Below are positions 14,833 to 22,220 of a DNA stretch of 64,000 bases, piece by piece. The notes beneath the pieces are model-generated. The model was not told the origin of the DNA. It was given only the letters and a program-made list of their open reading frames with translations, and did not search any database. Each line of letters begins with the position of its first letter. Position 1 is the first letter of the stretch. The stretch is from Roseovarius sp. MMSF_3359 (lineage in GTDB: Bacteria; Pseudomonadota; Alphaproteobacteria; Rhodobacterales; Rhodobacteraceae): NCBI RefSeq assembly GCF_030733385.1, contig NZ_JASHJC010000002.1:124001-188000 (forward strand), read 5' to 3'. The position numbers and the translations under genes are program-made.

Positions 14833-15261
14833 ATGGGTAATCTAGCACGCATATTGGTAGCCGCTCTTGTCTTGGCGACACCAGCCATGCTCATCAGTTT
14901 TGCTAGCTACTACTATAAGGTCCCTCACCTCAAACCTTTGGCTCCATCAAAGGAAGTCCCTACCACAGTCGAAGACGTACTGGATGGCCACGGCTTTAGT
15001 AGTATCGACGTCCAGATTGGATGGGGTGTCGATTGGAATGGCCCAATGAGCCAAGCGCAATTCAGCGAAATCATTACTAAAACACTAAGCCATCAGACGG
15101 AATTGTTTCACTTGGAATACAACAGCGTTCCTGGTGAATTGATTGAAGTGACCTTTGTCGTTGGCGGGAACAGTTATGGGCCGTTCTTACCTGGTCAGAT
15201 GGTTGCTGGCATCAAATCTGCTCTTATGGCCTTGAAGATAACGAACGAGCCTTTGAACTAG
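14833..15261 (+). CDS. Membrane-anchored hypothetical protein (142 aa)
   Basis: ATG 14833 (a TTG at 14812 is an alternative) gives MGNLARILVAALVLATPAML, an uncleaved signal anchor. A periplasmic domain of about 110 residues follows, with Tyr/Pro-rich early part, GFSSIDVQIGWGVDWNGPMS and a C-terminal VTFVVGGNSYGPFLPGQM. The domain looks folded, with alternating strands, but is not recognised. It ends one base before the stop of ParB-like fragment 2 on the other strand. Confidence 0.5.
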   Translation: MGNLARILVAALVLATPAMLISFASYYYKVPHLKPLAPSKEVPTTVEDVLDGHGFSSIDVQIGWGVDWNGPMSQAQFSEIITKTLSHQTELFHLEYNSVPGELIEVTFVVGGNSYGPFLPGQMVAGIKSALMALKITNEPLN

Positions 15262-15262
15262 C

Positions 15263-15592
15263 TCAAAGACGAGATTTGTGCTTAAAGACCCAGTTTTCTA
15301 GATTAGTACCCCTGATAGCGTCTCGGGCGGCTTCTGTGACGCCCTCTGCACGGGATACGGCGCGGGTAATCGTGGACTTATTGACGCCTGTCGCATCGGC
15401 GGTTTCAGCCGCAAATCGTTTTTCGTGCTGTGGCTTCTTGGTGGTGCAAGTTGCACCAGCTAACTTGCGCGCCTCCCAAAGTTCCTTGCGCTTAGAAAGG
15501 TGTTCGGCCTGTTGTGTTGGCGTCAGTTCCGACCGGATCAGGTTTTCATCTATCTCCCATAGCTGGCGGTCGAACCCAAGGATGGGATCAGC
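15263..15592 (-). pseudogene. ParB-like protein fragment, copy 2
   Basis: An open frame on the minus strand from about 15592 to TGA at 15263, without a start codon. It reads FDRQLWEIDENLIRSELTPT, then QAEHLSKRKELWEARK, FAAETADATGVNKSTITRAV and RAEGVTEAARDAIRGTNLEN. This is the same ParB/Spo0J region as 13750-14061, extending slightly further upstream. The 27 bp beginning ACGCCCTCTGCACGGG are identical in the two copies. Both ends are lost. Two partial copies in direct orientation suggest duplication and later decay. Confidence 0.6.
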
Positions 15593-15600
15593 TCAACCAG

Positions 15601-15783
15601 CTAGTGCAGGGCGTTCAAGTCTGTGGAGCGTTTTCGATGTGGCAGCTCCAGATGTTTGAGCAGGTCTTTCTTCATTGCCTGCCGAGCTCTCCAAATTAGG
15701 TCATCAATCTCGGGGAAATGATGCTTCTTTGAGTAGGTCTCGCAGTCATTAAGTATGACTTCACAGCGTCTATAAATCGTCAT
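15601..15783 (-). CDS. Family B small protein, copy 3 (60 aa)
   Basis: ATG 15783, preceded by GGGGAA, aligns with the other family B starts; the longer frame to 15822 is not supported. The product MTIYRRCEVILNDCETYSKK continues HHFPEIDDLIWRARQAMKKD and then diverges. It follows family A copy 2 by about 105 bp on the same strand, so the A-B module here is a mirror image of 10808-11300. The upstream motif is at 15818-15837. Function unknown. Confidence 0.66.
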   Translation of the reverse strand: MTIYRRCEVILNDCETYSKKHHFPEIDDLIWRARQAMKKDLLKHLELPHRKRSTDLNALH

Positions 15784-15888
15784 TTTGTGTGTTCCCCAAA
15801 AACATTCGAGCGGCAGAAACACAACCTTGACGGGATTGGTTAATAAAGTATGAACTAGCTCTTTATCAAAGGTATAGGTCTTCTCTCA

Positions 15889-16077
15889 CTAGTGAATATG
15901 CATCACACTAGAGCGAGAGTTCGGGCGTTTCTCGCCTGGAGATTGAACGTGCGCATTCATGTACTCCAGTAGCTTTTCTACGATTTCATCAAAGGCATCG
16001 GCGGTGTCTTCACAACCTTGTTCTCGTGCACGCTTGGCAGCATTCGAGGTTCGTACCAGCAGTCGTTGAATATCCAT
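15889..16077 (-). CDS. Family A small protein, copy 2 (62 aa)
   Basis: ATG 16077 is preceded by ATCAGGAGTGAATC, nearly the same leader as copy 1. The sequence MDIQRLLVRTSNAAKRAREQ then TADAFDEIVEKLLEYMNA keeps all the hydrophobic positions of copy 1 and ends in the same MHIH-type tail. Three ATTTCTTA boxes lie upstream at 16090-16152. Conservation between the two copies, in an element where much else has decayed, implies that the protein is useful. Function unknown. Confidence 0.7.
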   Translation of the reverse strand: MDIQRLLVRTSNAAKRAREQGCEDTADAFDEIVEKLLEYMNAHVQSPGEKRPNSRSSVMHIH

Positions 16078-16089
16078 GATTCACTCCTG

Positions 16090-16152
16090 ATTTCTTAGTA
16101 ATTTGTCGAGCAATGGAATCAATTTCTTAACAAAATACTAATGATTTCTTAA
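16090..16152. repeat. Three ATTTCTTA boxes upstream of family A copy 2
   Basis: ATTTCTTAG at 16090-16098 and ATTTCTTAA at 16122-16130 and 16144-16152 (TTAAGAAAT on the coding strand) are spaced 32 and 22 bp apart. The same word occurs at 3990-3998, 44 bp before the family C gene at 4042. They may be regulator-binding sites, although the AT-rich background makes chance matches possible. Confidence 0.35.
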
Positions 16153-16261
16153 CGTTACCCGAAACGGGAGAATCTCGGCGCTATCTCGCTTACGTAAGGG
16201 AAACTTTGAATGATTCTGCTGGATTTCAAAACCAGCTAACGACACCCGATGCGAACGGATT

Positions 16262-16498
16262 TTAGTCACCTTGCGCCATCGCCCCCACGGTCCCTGCGAG
16301 ATACCGCGACAGTATCCGCTCGTTCTTCGGCGCATTGAGGCTAAGTGGCCTGCCGAGGAGTACCTTCATCAATTCCGGGTCCTCGATGGCATCCACGAGG
16401 ATCTGACGCGCCCTGTCGTTGGTGAGACGTTGCAGGAACCGGTTTAAGAATGACACCGCGAAACACGCTGACAATAGGGCGTGACTCACAGCCAACAA
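16262..16498 (-). pseudogene. Probable C-terminal fragment of a larger protein
   Basis: The frame has only a TTG at its upstream end. The coherent part starts near 16450 and reads FLNRFLQRLTNDRARQILVD then AIEDPELMKVLLGRP, a helical segment ending AGTVGAMAQGD. It resembles the C-terminal tails of large phage or plasmid proteins more than a free-standing gene. I cannot name the parent family. No ribosome binding site is present. Confidence 0.4.
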
Positions 16499-16589
16499 AT
16501 CTAAATGCTGGAAAGCATTGGAATCACATGGATAGGGGTGAACGTCCGCAAGTTGCTATCCGAGAGTGGCAGCGGTGTTCTTTTAAACG

Positions 16590-17474
16590 ATGCTTGTACG
16601 TTGTTGGATATTTACAATTGCACTTGGACTCTTAACACTCTCAGGGCAGGCCCAGGAACAGGCAGGCGGCACCGGAAGGGAAGCTGAAAGAAATGAGCAA
16701 CCAACCCAGACACTTCCTATTCCTATCCCGATTGAAATCGTCGAGGATGAGGCCGCCGCCGAGGCCCGCAAGAATAGCGAAGAGGAAACCCGCCAAAGGG
16801 AGATAGATTACCTTGTCATCCAAAAGGAAATGAACGCGACCACACAATCGATTGATGCCGCTACGCGCGACATGAGGGATTACGCGCTCTATTCCACAGT
16901 ATTGGTCGCCATCGGTACTTTCATGCTCGCGGTCACTCTTTCCCTGACTCGTCAGGCCAATAAAGCCGCGATGAGAATGGTTGAAACCCAGCGGGCTTGG
17001 ATGTGTTTCGACAACTACGACGCGCATCCAATGGGTAGCGGCAAACATGCAACTCGGGGCGAATACAAGGCGGGATATTCTTTCACGCCAATTTGGAAGA
17101 ATACTGGTAAGTATCCAGCAAAAATTTTGACCGTTTATACTACTTGGCGCTGGGAAGACGGAACTGAATCTCGCATCTTCATGCGTCCAGATGACCTTTT
17201 CACGACAAATCAAGGCATAGTTGGACCGGAGCAGATGATTAGAGGACATCAGATATTCTTCTTGGATAAGGAGAGCGAAAGACTCCTGTCTCAAGAGGGT
17301 GTCGCCGAGGTTTACGGGCTTGTCGAATACGAAGACGGATTTTCGAAGGATATCAGACACACAGAATTTGATGTTAAATTTTGGATATCCGGTTTCAAAC
17401 AAGATGAAATGGGGAGGGGCGTAATTTACATGACACAAACCGCCCATGTGGGGAAGCAAAACAATGCAACTTAG
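16590..17474 (+). CDS. Membrane protein with signal segment, coiled coil and C-terminal domain (294 aa)
   Basis: Begins MLVRCWIFTIALGLLTLSGQ, a likely signal peptide, then a Gln/Glu/Pro-rich spacer, a coiled coil (residues about 52-95) and one membrane span at about 100-122 (YSTVLVAIGTFMLAVTLSL). A C-terminal soluble domain follows, with QRAWMCFDNYD just after the membrane and WKNTGKYPAKILTVYTTWRW further on. The layout of span, RAW motif and beta-rich domain occurs in small membrane proteins of islands, but the function is not known to me. No strong ribosome binding site is seen. Confidence 0.6.
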   Translation: MLVRCWIFTIALGLLTLSGQAQEQAGGTGREAERNEQPTQTLPIPIPIEIVEDEAAAEARKNSEEETRQREIDYLVIQKEMNATTQSIDAATRDMRDYALYSTVLVAIGTFMLAVTLSLTRQANKAAMRMVETQRAWMCFDNYDAHPMGSGKHATRGEYKAGYSFTPIWKNTGKYPAKILTVYTTWRWEDGTESRIFMRPDDLFTTNQGIVGPEQMIRGHQIFFLDKESERLLSQEGVAEVYGLVEYEDGFSKDIRHTEFDVKFWISGFKQDEMGRGVIYMTQTAHVGKQNNAT

Positions 17475-17574
17475 TGCAAGGGCCTTTATCATCCTTCACC
17501 TCCAACCATGGCCTTAGCTTGTTTGAATCGCTCAATCGGTTGAATTCTGTAGAATGTGTTGAAGACAATACCAT

Positions 17575-17703
17575 TCATACTCGCCACCCCTCCGGCACCA
17601 CGGCCTCCGGCTCAATGCCACCCTTGCCATCCGGCTTAGGCATGACCCGTGTGGGCAAACCCAATCCTTCCTCGTATTCCATCAGGATGCTGTAGACCGC
17701 CAT
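17575..17703 (-). CDS. Short ORF or relic (42 aa)
   Basis: ATG 17703 opens MAVYSILMEYEEGLGLPTRV then PKPDGKGGIEPEAVVPEGWR before TGA at 17575. The frame is also open 17 codons upstream (GAALNHICFALE), and the codon use is that of the GC-richer replication block. It is probably either a small last gene of the 21109-17764 unit or the remnant of a longer one. Confidence 0.35.
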   Translation of the reverse strand: MAVYSILMEYEEGLGLPTRVMPKPDGKGGIEPEAVVPEGWRV

Positions 17704-17763
17704 TTCTAATGCGAAGCAGATATGATTTAACGCGGCTCCGCGCGCCGGTTTCGACTGAGGTGT

Positions 17764-18039
17764 TCAAAGGTCTCGAACATCTGCGCTCAACACAACTACC
17801 GTGTTGCCAGCTAGCGATAACTGCTCTTCGATGGATTCTCTGTATTCACGCACAAATCGGAGCTTGAATTTGTCAGTACTCTCGTCCGCAAGCCGTTCAG
17901 TCTGATAAACGGGCATGTCATCCACACACGCGACAGCGCTACCACACTGCTCGCCTTGATATTCAACCTCAGGCGTTACAACTAAGAACCCGCTGTTTGA
18001 GCGCTCTTCTAATTTCTTGATTCTCGTTTTTATGCGCAT
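17764..18039 (-). CDS. Hypothetical protein (91 aa)
   Basis: Starts MRIKTRIKKLEERSNSGFLV; the basic heptad-like start resembles that of the preceding gene product (TRRLEKLEG). The body is acidic with two Cys. It lies 3 bp after the 97-aa gene and is the last securely spaced member of the minus-strand operon that starts with the 51-aa gene. Function unknown. Confidence 0.55.
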   Translation of the reverse strand: MRIKTRIKKLEERSNSGFLVVTPEVEYQGEQCGSAVACVDDMPVYQTERLADESTDKFKLRFVREYRESIEEQLSLAGNTVVVLSADVRDL

Positions 18040-18042
18040 TGG

Positions 18043-18336
18043 TTACTCTCCTTTGGAGTTTTGAATACGGTGGTCAGCTTGTGAGGCACTCAAGTGTGGG
18101 TATTCAGCTTGCAATCGCCGCCGAAAGTCGTCGAGTGTCTCACCCTCTTCACTGCCAATACCGTGGAATGGGCCACCTTTGACAAAGGCTACAAACGGCC
18201 CTTCCTCGGCCTCGCCGGAATGCTCTGCGCCATCAGGCATCAACGACACTAGAAAAACGATATCCGGCCAGGCAGGACCGTCCTTACCGTGAAGTCCTTC
18301 CAACTTCTCCAACCGACGTGTGAGTGATGTATTCAT
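18043..18336 (-). CDS. Hypothetical protein (97 aa)
   Basis: Starts MNTSLTRRLEKLEGLHGKDG, with IVFLVSLMPDGAE in the middle and a C-terminal helix (LDDFRRRLQAEYPHL). Its ATG overlaps the DUF5681 stop by 4 bp. Small proteins beginning with a (T)RRLEKLE helix commonly follow DUF5681 genes in mobile elements of this group, as I recall them. No biochemical role is known. Confidence 0.6.
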   Translation of the reverse strand: MNTSLTRRLEKLEGLHGKDGPAWPDIVFLVSLMPDGAEHSGEAEEGPFVAFVKGGPFHGIGSEEGETLDDFRRRLQAEYPHLSASQADHRIQNSKGE

Positions 18337-18764
18337 TTCTTTCCCTCCAGAGCCTCAATCCGTTTCTCCAATGCCGACGTTTCCAGCGTGCGCCGGTAGC
18401 TTTCGACAAGACCCATTACGCTTGCTGCCTCCAGTGGGGTTAGCTCTCCTCCTGAGACTGCGTGTAGAACCGCCTGGGCAGCATCTGCGGCCTCACTGGC
18501 AGATTGCATAGAAGGCAGGTCAAACTTGACCGGCGTGTCTTTCCGAGGTGGCGCTATCCTCTCTAGGCAGAGACGTAGTGCCGCCATGTCGCCTTCGAGG
18601 CCCAGCTCAATCGCCTTGCGAGTCAGGCCCTCTGCCTCGCCTTGCAGTAATTCCTCGATCGCCAAGGTGGTCTTATGGCGGGCGCCTTTGGGCCTGCCAG
18701 GATTGCCCTCGGCAAACTTGCCTGTCTCGTCTGTGTACGTTGTCTCAACGTTTTTACGTGTCAT
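18333..18764 (-). CDS. DUF5681 domain-containing protein (143 aa)
   Basis: The N-terminal third carries the family signature GKFAEGNPGRPKGARHKTTL, then LTRKAIELGLEGDMAALRLC and LERIAPPRKDTPVKFDLP. The rest is helical and ends in a charged helix (LEKRIEALEGKK). DUF5681 proteins are widespread in prophages and islands and are thought to act near DNA packaging or replication, but no activity is established to my knowledge. The ATG overlaps the preceding stop by 4 bp. Confidence 0.82.
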   Translation of the reverse strand: MTRKNVETTYTDETGKFAEGNPGRPKGARHKTTLAIEELLQGEAEGLTRKAIELGLEGDMAALRLCLERIAPPRKDTPVKFDLPSMQSASEAADAAQAVLHAVSGGELTPLEAASVMGLVESYRRTLETSALEKRIEALEGKK

Positions 18765-19045
18765 TTGCTGCCCTCCTGCATTGATTGCACCGCCGCCCGG
18801 AACTCAACGACGTTGCCGTAGCCCTGCGCCTTCGCTGCCATGTCTTCCGCCCGGTCGCGCGATAGCCCGGCATCAAATTCGATGATTGCGGCGCGTTCCT
18901 CAAAAATCTCCGGATCAGGGGGAACCCGATTCACCCGATTTGTCCGATTCCTGGCCTCATCCCCTTCTTGAATCGGGTGAATCGGATGAATCGGGCTGCC
19001 CTTGATCTCAGCTAAAGCCGCCTGTGCATCAAAATACCGAGCCAT
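18761..19045 (-). CDS. Hypothetical protein with internal short repeats (94 aa)
   Basis: ATG 19045 overlaps the end of the DUF3987 frame (TGATG), so I prefer it to the longer reading from 19129. The product starts MARYFDAQAALAEIKGS and then has two repeat tracts, IHPIHPIQ and NRTNRVNRV. Both are encoded by the two arms of an inverted repeat of CCGATTCAY-type units (18926-18996). The C-terminal half is a helical acidic domain (IEFDAGLSRDRAEDMAAKAQ). The repeats suggest that the DNA itself has a function. Confidence 0.55.
   Translation of the reverse strand: MARYFDAQAALAEIKGSPIHPIHPIQEGDEARNRTNRVNRVPPDPEIFEERAAIIEFDAGLSRDRAEDMAAKAQGYGNVVEFRAAVQSMQEGSK
18926..18996. repeat. Imperfect inverted repeat of CCGATTCA units inside a gene
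   Basis: Each 26-bp arm (18926-18951 and 18971-18996) contains three tandem CCGATT units; on aligning one arm with the reverse complement of the other, about 22 positions match. A 19-base spacer separates the arms. Iterated, oppositely oriented short repeats next to a replication gene are reminiscent of iterons or a replication origin. Confidence 0.55.
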
Positions 19046-20580
19046 CAATCTGCCCTCCGAACTATCTTCCAAGCTTCCTTTCGGTGTTTTCCCTGAACCA
19101 TCGCGCCGCCTTCCAGTGGCAGGAGCCATCCGTTCTTTTCGAGATGCGGAATGATGGCGCGCGCTTCCTTGGCCGTCTTGATATTGGCCGCACCGGCATG
19201 AACGATTGCCGACGGCGTTATGTGGTCCTCAGGCCAACGTTCCATCAACCAGAGACGCAGCTTCTCGGCTTTGCGCACATCTGCTGATATCGACGCGCCG
19301 TTCTTGAGCCTGGCAGCCTCAGAGAGATATCAGTCGGCCAGTTCAATACCGTTGGTGATCCGTTCTGACGTGATCTGCGTGTCACCTGCATAAACGGCTA
19401 GCACGCCAGCAATGCGTGCCGCTTGTTCTGCTGCTTTAGAGGCAAAGGCCGTATCCTCCGACAGCTCGCAGCCAGGTGCCTGCTTGCGCTCCAATTCGTT
19501 TGCGAACTTCCTCAGTACCCGCTCGGCTTCAGGCTCCAATTGAAGAACCGGCAGGTCCAACTCGTTGCGGCTGCCTTCGGCCAGGGGAAGCTCTGCACGC
19601 AGCAGTTCACCCAGACGGCTTGTGTAGACAGCCAATGCGGCGTCGGACTGAACCGAATGCGCCTCGCGCAACCGCGTGCCAATCGTACTGGGGGGATGAC
19701 ACAGCAGGAACCGGGCCAGGAAGCCCTGATCGCGTGCGGTGGGATCGCTGAGAAGCGTATCTGCGATGATTGGCTGAACCATCAGGTGAGCACTGAGCCT
19801 GCGACCATAGAAGGTTGCAGCGCCGTCCCCCGCACGTGTGCGATTGATGGGTGCGCCGTCCCAGAACTTGGACAGACCCGCGACGGTCTTCATGCGGTTT
19901 TCGCTGTTCATCGCGTGACCCCCAAGAAACTGTCCGGCCTCATCGCTGAAGATGCCCAGAGACGGGCGGGACAGTGCGAGGTTCTTGGTCAGACCCTCAA
20001 AGGTAGGGTCAGTGGCCGTGACAAAAGGTAAGAGCGGTTCTTCTGGCTGTGCCTCAAGCGCCGCCAGGTCTGCCTTGGCCCCTGCCGCCTTGATGTCATC
20101 TCGCCCGCTGGCTTCACGGATAAGCTTGGTGCGGGTCTGCTCCCAGATTTCCAGGTTGTCCTTATGGCTGGCATTGTCTTCCCGGTAGGCATCTGCCAGC
20201 GCCCGCTCGAACATCCGAACCGGCTCCATGGCCAGAGCATCGCAACTGGACTTGCGCTCACCTGATTTTGCGATGGTCAGAGCGAAGAGGGACAGCGGGC
20301 GGATGCCACCCAGTGTTTGAACATCAAAGAGCGCCTGTGCTGCGAGCGATGTGGCCGACAAGAGCGACTGCGCCCCGATGGCAACCGGGGCCTGCGTCTT
20401 GTCCTGAATAGCCAGTGTGGCATCCATAAGCGGACCCATGGCTGCAACCGGGAACGGATCGCCCAGGGGTATCTCATGGATCAGGGGCGTTGGGTCTTCT
20501 GCCGGGATGTTATGCCCATTCAATCCAAAGGTCATTCCGCTCTCCCGGCAGGCCTGATCTATCTGTGCAAAGGAGTTCAT
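19045..20580 (-). pseudogene. DUF3987 (YfjI-type) primase/helicase-like protein, interrupted by an in-frame TGA
   Basis: From ATG 20580 the frame gives 416 aa, stops at TGA 19332-19330, and then continues in the same frame for another 94 codons to 19045. Before the stop are the family's Walker-A-like SGERKSS and Walker-B-like IFSDEAGQFLGG. After it comes YLSEAARL, then AEKLRLWLMERW and IPHLEKNGWLLPLEGG, which is the usual DUF3987 C-terminal winged-helix region. Joined, about 511 aa match the family's normal length. A TGG-to-TGA change (Trp before YLSEA) would explain the break. Both ends are coupled to neighbours by overlaps. The 416-aa product may retain partial function. Confidence 0.82.
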
Positions 20581-20957
20581 GCCGCTCTCCGTTGCACATG
20601 GTTGAGAAAAGCAGACTGGTCATTTGCCGAGAGCCGGTTGAACCCGGCTAGGGTGCAGGCCTTGATGTCGGGATACTCTGCCCATGAGGCCCAATGTGCC
20701 GCCTCGTCAGCCGAGGACAGCAGCGGCGGCATTGGTGTGCCACCTGTCGGGAACACAGCCTCCACAACCATTGCAGCCTGATCTGGGTCGAGGGATTTGA
20801 GGGCGGCGAAACTCAAGGCTGCGCGTTCCTCATCGGTCAGACGTGCTGACCAGACAGCGGAGGCGCCCTCCCAGGCGTCATGCCCGCCGATGGTAAGGGC
20901 AAAGGCCATGCAGCGGACGGCGCGCTTGTTGGCGTCTGAAAGATACTGGTTGCTCAC
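20577..20957 (-). CDS. Hypothetical protein (126 aa)
   Basis: GTG 20957 is preceded by GGGAGGG at six bases, which decides the start; the longer frame to 21212 runs over another gene. The product begins MSNQYLSDANKRAVRCMAFA and contains WSARLTDEERAALSFAAL and later AAHWASWAEYPDIKAC. It is alpha-helical and cytoplasmic. It overlaps the 51-aa gene (GTGA) and the DUF3987 gene (ATGA) by 4 bp each, so it should be made together with the replication protein. The function is not known. Confidence 0.65.
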   Translation of the reverse strand: MSNQYLSDANKRAVRCMAFALTIGGHDAWEGASAVWSARLTDEERAALSFAALKSLDPDQAAMVVEAVFPTGGTPMPPLLSSADEAAHWASWAEYPDIKACTLAGFNRLSANDQSAFLNHVQRRAA

Positions 20958-21109
20958 TTCAAACCCTCCCCTTTGCGTTCCGGGAAGTTGGTCAGGATAC
21001 GCGTCGCCAGTTCCCCGATGGGGATGAAACTGCCGATACGTTGCGGCACGTTTGAGGCCCGCGTGGTACGGGCCGTCTTGGTTGCTGGTTTTGTTTTGGT
21101 GTTTGTCAT
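20954..21109 (-). CDS. Small basic protein (51 aa)
   Basis: ATG 21109 starts a 51-codon frame ending with TGA at 20954, overlapping the GTG of the next gene by 4 bp. The N-terminal 20 residues are Lys/Arg/Thr-rich (MTNTKTKPATKTARTTRASN), followed by VPQRIGSFIPIGELATRILT. Coupling to the DUF3987 operon and clean codon use make it a real gene. It may be a DNA-binding accessory, but that is a guess from charge. Confidence 0.6.
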   Translation of the reverse strand: MTNTKTKPATKTARTTRASNVPQRIGSFIPIGELATRILTNFPERKGEGLK

Positions 21110-21212
21110 CCTGCTCGATCCTTCTTGCAGGACGAGCGCAGAAACTGTATTCTAGGTGCACCACACACCCTAAGAATACGCCCCTGTTCGCTCGTCGGAT
21201 AGGGGTTTTCAT

Positions 21213-21413
21213 TTACGCAGCTTCACGCTTAGCTTTTGCATCTTCGATTGCGTCGGCAATTTCTGACATGGACCATCTGGTCATGCCGCCGATTTTTACG
21301 GGCTGGGGGATGGTTCCGTCAGATACACGACGCCAAACTGTGGCTACGCTGCAGCCATAGGCGGCTGCCGTGTCCTTTACTGAAACTAGTCTGTCAAAAG
21401 ACTGTAGGGCCAT
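21213..21413 (-). CDS. alpA: AlpA-family helix-turn-helix regulator (66 aa)
   Basis: ATG 21413 has GAGGTG seven bases upstream; an upstream GTG at 21422 is less likely. The sequence LVSVKDTAAAYGCSVATVWR then RVSDGTIPQPVKIGGMTRWS is the MerR-like winged-helix pattern of AlpA, ending in EIADAIEDAK. AlpA proteins activate integrase expression or act as excisionases in P4-type elements. Its place between the integrase pair and the replication genes fits a switch between integrated and excised states. Confidence 0.87.
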   Translation of the reverse strand: MALQSFDRLVSVKDTAAAYGCSVATVWRRVSDGTIPQPVKIGGMTRWSMSEIADAIEDAKAKREAA

Positions 21414-21488
21414 TTTCAACACCTCGCGGTTGGTTGCGACATGTTGAGAGAATGAGATGCCAGCTAAACTAATTCACGGATATCTAGG

Positions 21489-22220
21489 CTATAAATCTGG
21501 CATCCAGGTTTCTTTTTCATCTTCACGCTTATTGAGGCAACTCACCCATGCCTTAAAGCAGCTTTCAGTATCCCAACCTCGTTCGGTTGCATCGATCAAA
21601 TCCGCTACAAATTCAAAGAACGAGCTGCCTGGGCTCGGTTGTTTAGGGGGAATTTTCTTCGCCAATCGCATCCACAATCTTCTCGCATTCGCGATGAGCA
21701 CCAACTTCTCCAATGTTTCGTTGGAGCGCTGTTGTGCGCTTGAAGGTGTCAACCCGCTAAGAAATTCTTCTGCAACCGACGCGCAGTTCTGGCGGCCACC
21801 AAGAGAACTCTGGTCTAAACTGATTTGATCTGGGTCTTGTCCAAGATAGTGGCCAACGAGAGTCTGGAGGTGAAGAAAAAACGGATCGGGAACCACAAGC
21901 GGCTCAATCTCGGGCTCAAGGCTAAAAGGTTTCAAACCTCTCATCGCAGGAGATTTCTTAGAATTCTCTGAAAACGACGTTTCGAGATTTCGCTTGAGCA
22001 CTGGGTGCAATGCGCCGAAAGCACTCCAAGCGGTTCTGATAGCATTATCTAATTCACTTAGGTGTTTTGACTGCTCAGCCTTGTTGACGACATCGATGGT
22101 GTCGAGGTCGGTTAAGTCATCTGAATTGACTAATAACAACTCCCATTCACTAAGAGAATTCCCGGGGAAGTGTTCATCAATCACTTTCTGGAAAGCGCCC
22201 CCTTTCCAACGGTCACTCAC
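21489..22220 (-). CDS. Integrase-coupled hypothetical protein (243 aa)
   Basis: GTG 22220 overlaps the integrase stop by 4 bp (GTGA), so the protein is made from the integrase message. It starts MSDRWKGGAFQKVIDEHFPG, has an acidic helical N-terminal half and a C-terminal segment with FFEFVADLIDATERGWDTES. No domain is recognised. Its codons are AT-richer than those of the DUF3987 block. It could assist recombination or be cargo. Confidence 0.65.
   Translation of the reverse strand: MSDRWKGGAFQKVIDEHFPGNSLSEWELLLVNSDDLTDLDTIDVVNKAEQSKHLSELDNAIRTAWSAFGALHPVLKRNLETSFSENSKKSPAMRGLKPFSLEPEIEPLVVPDPFFLHLQTLVGHYLGQDPDQISLDQSSLGGRQNCASVAEEFLSGLTPSSAQQRSNETLEKLVLIANARRLWMRLAKKIPPKQPSPGSSFFEFVADLIDATERGWDTESCFKAWVSCLNKREDEKETWMPDL

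Noticed and set aside
19330..19332. TGA in DUF3987 read as selenocysteine
   Set aside because: No selenoprotein family match and no hairpin of the right kind seen just downstream; a nonsense change is simpler.
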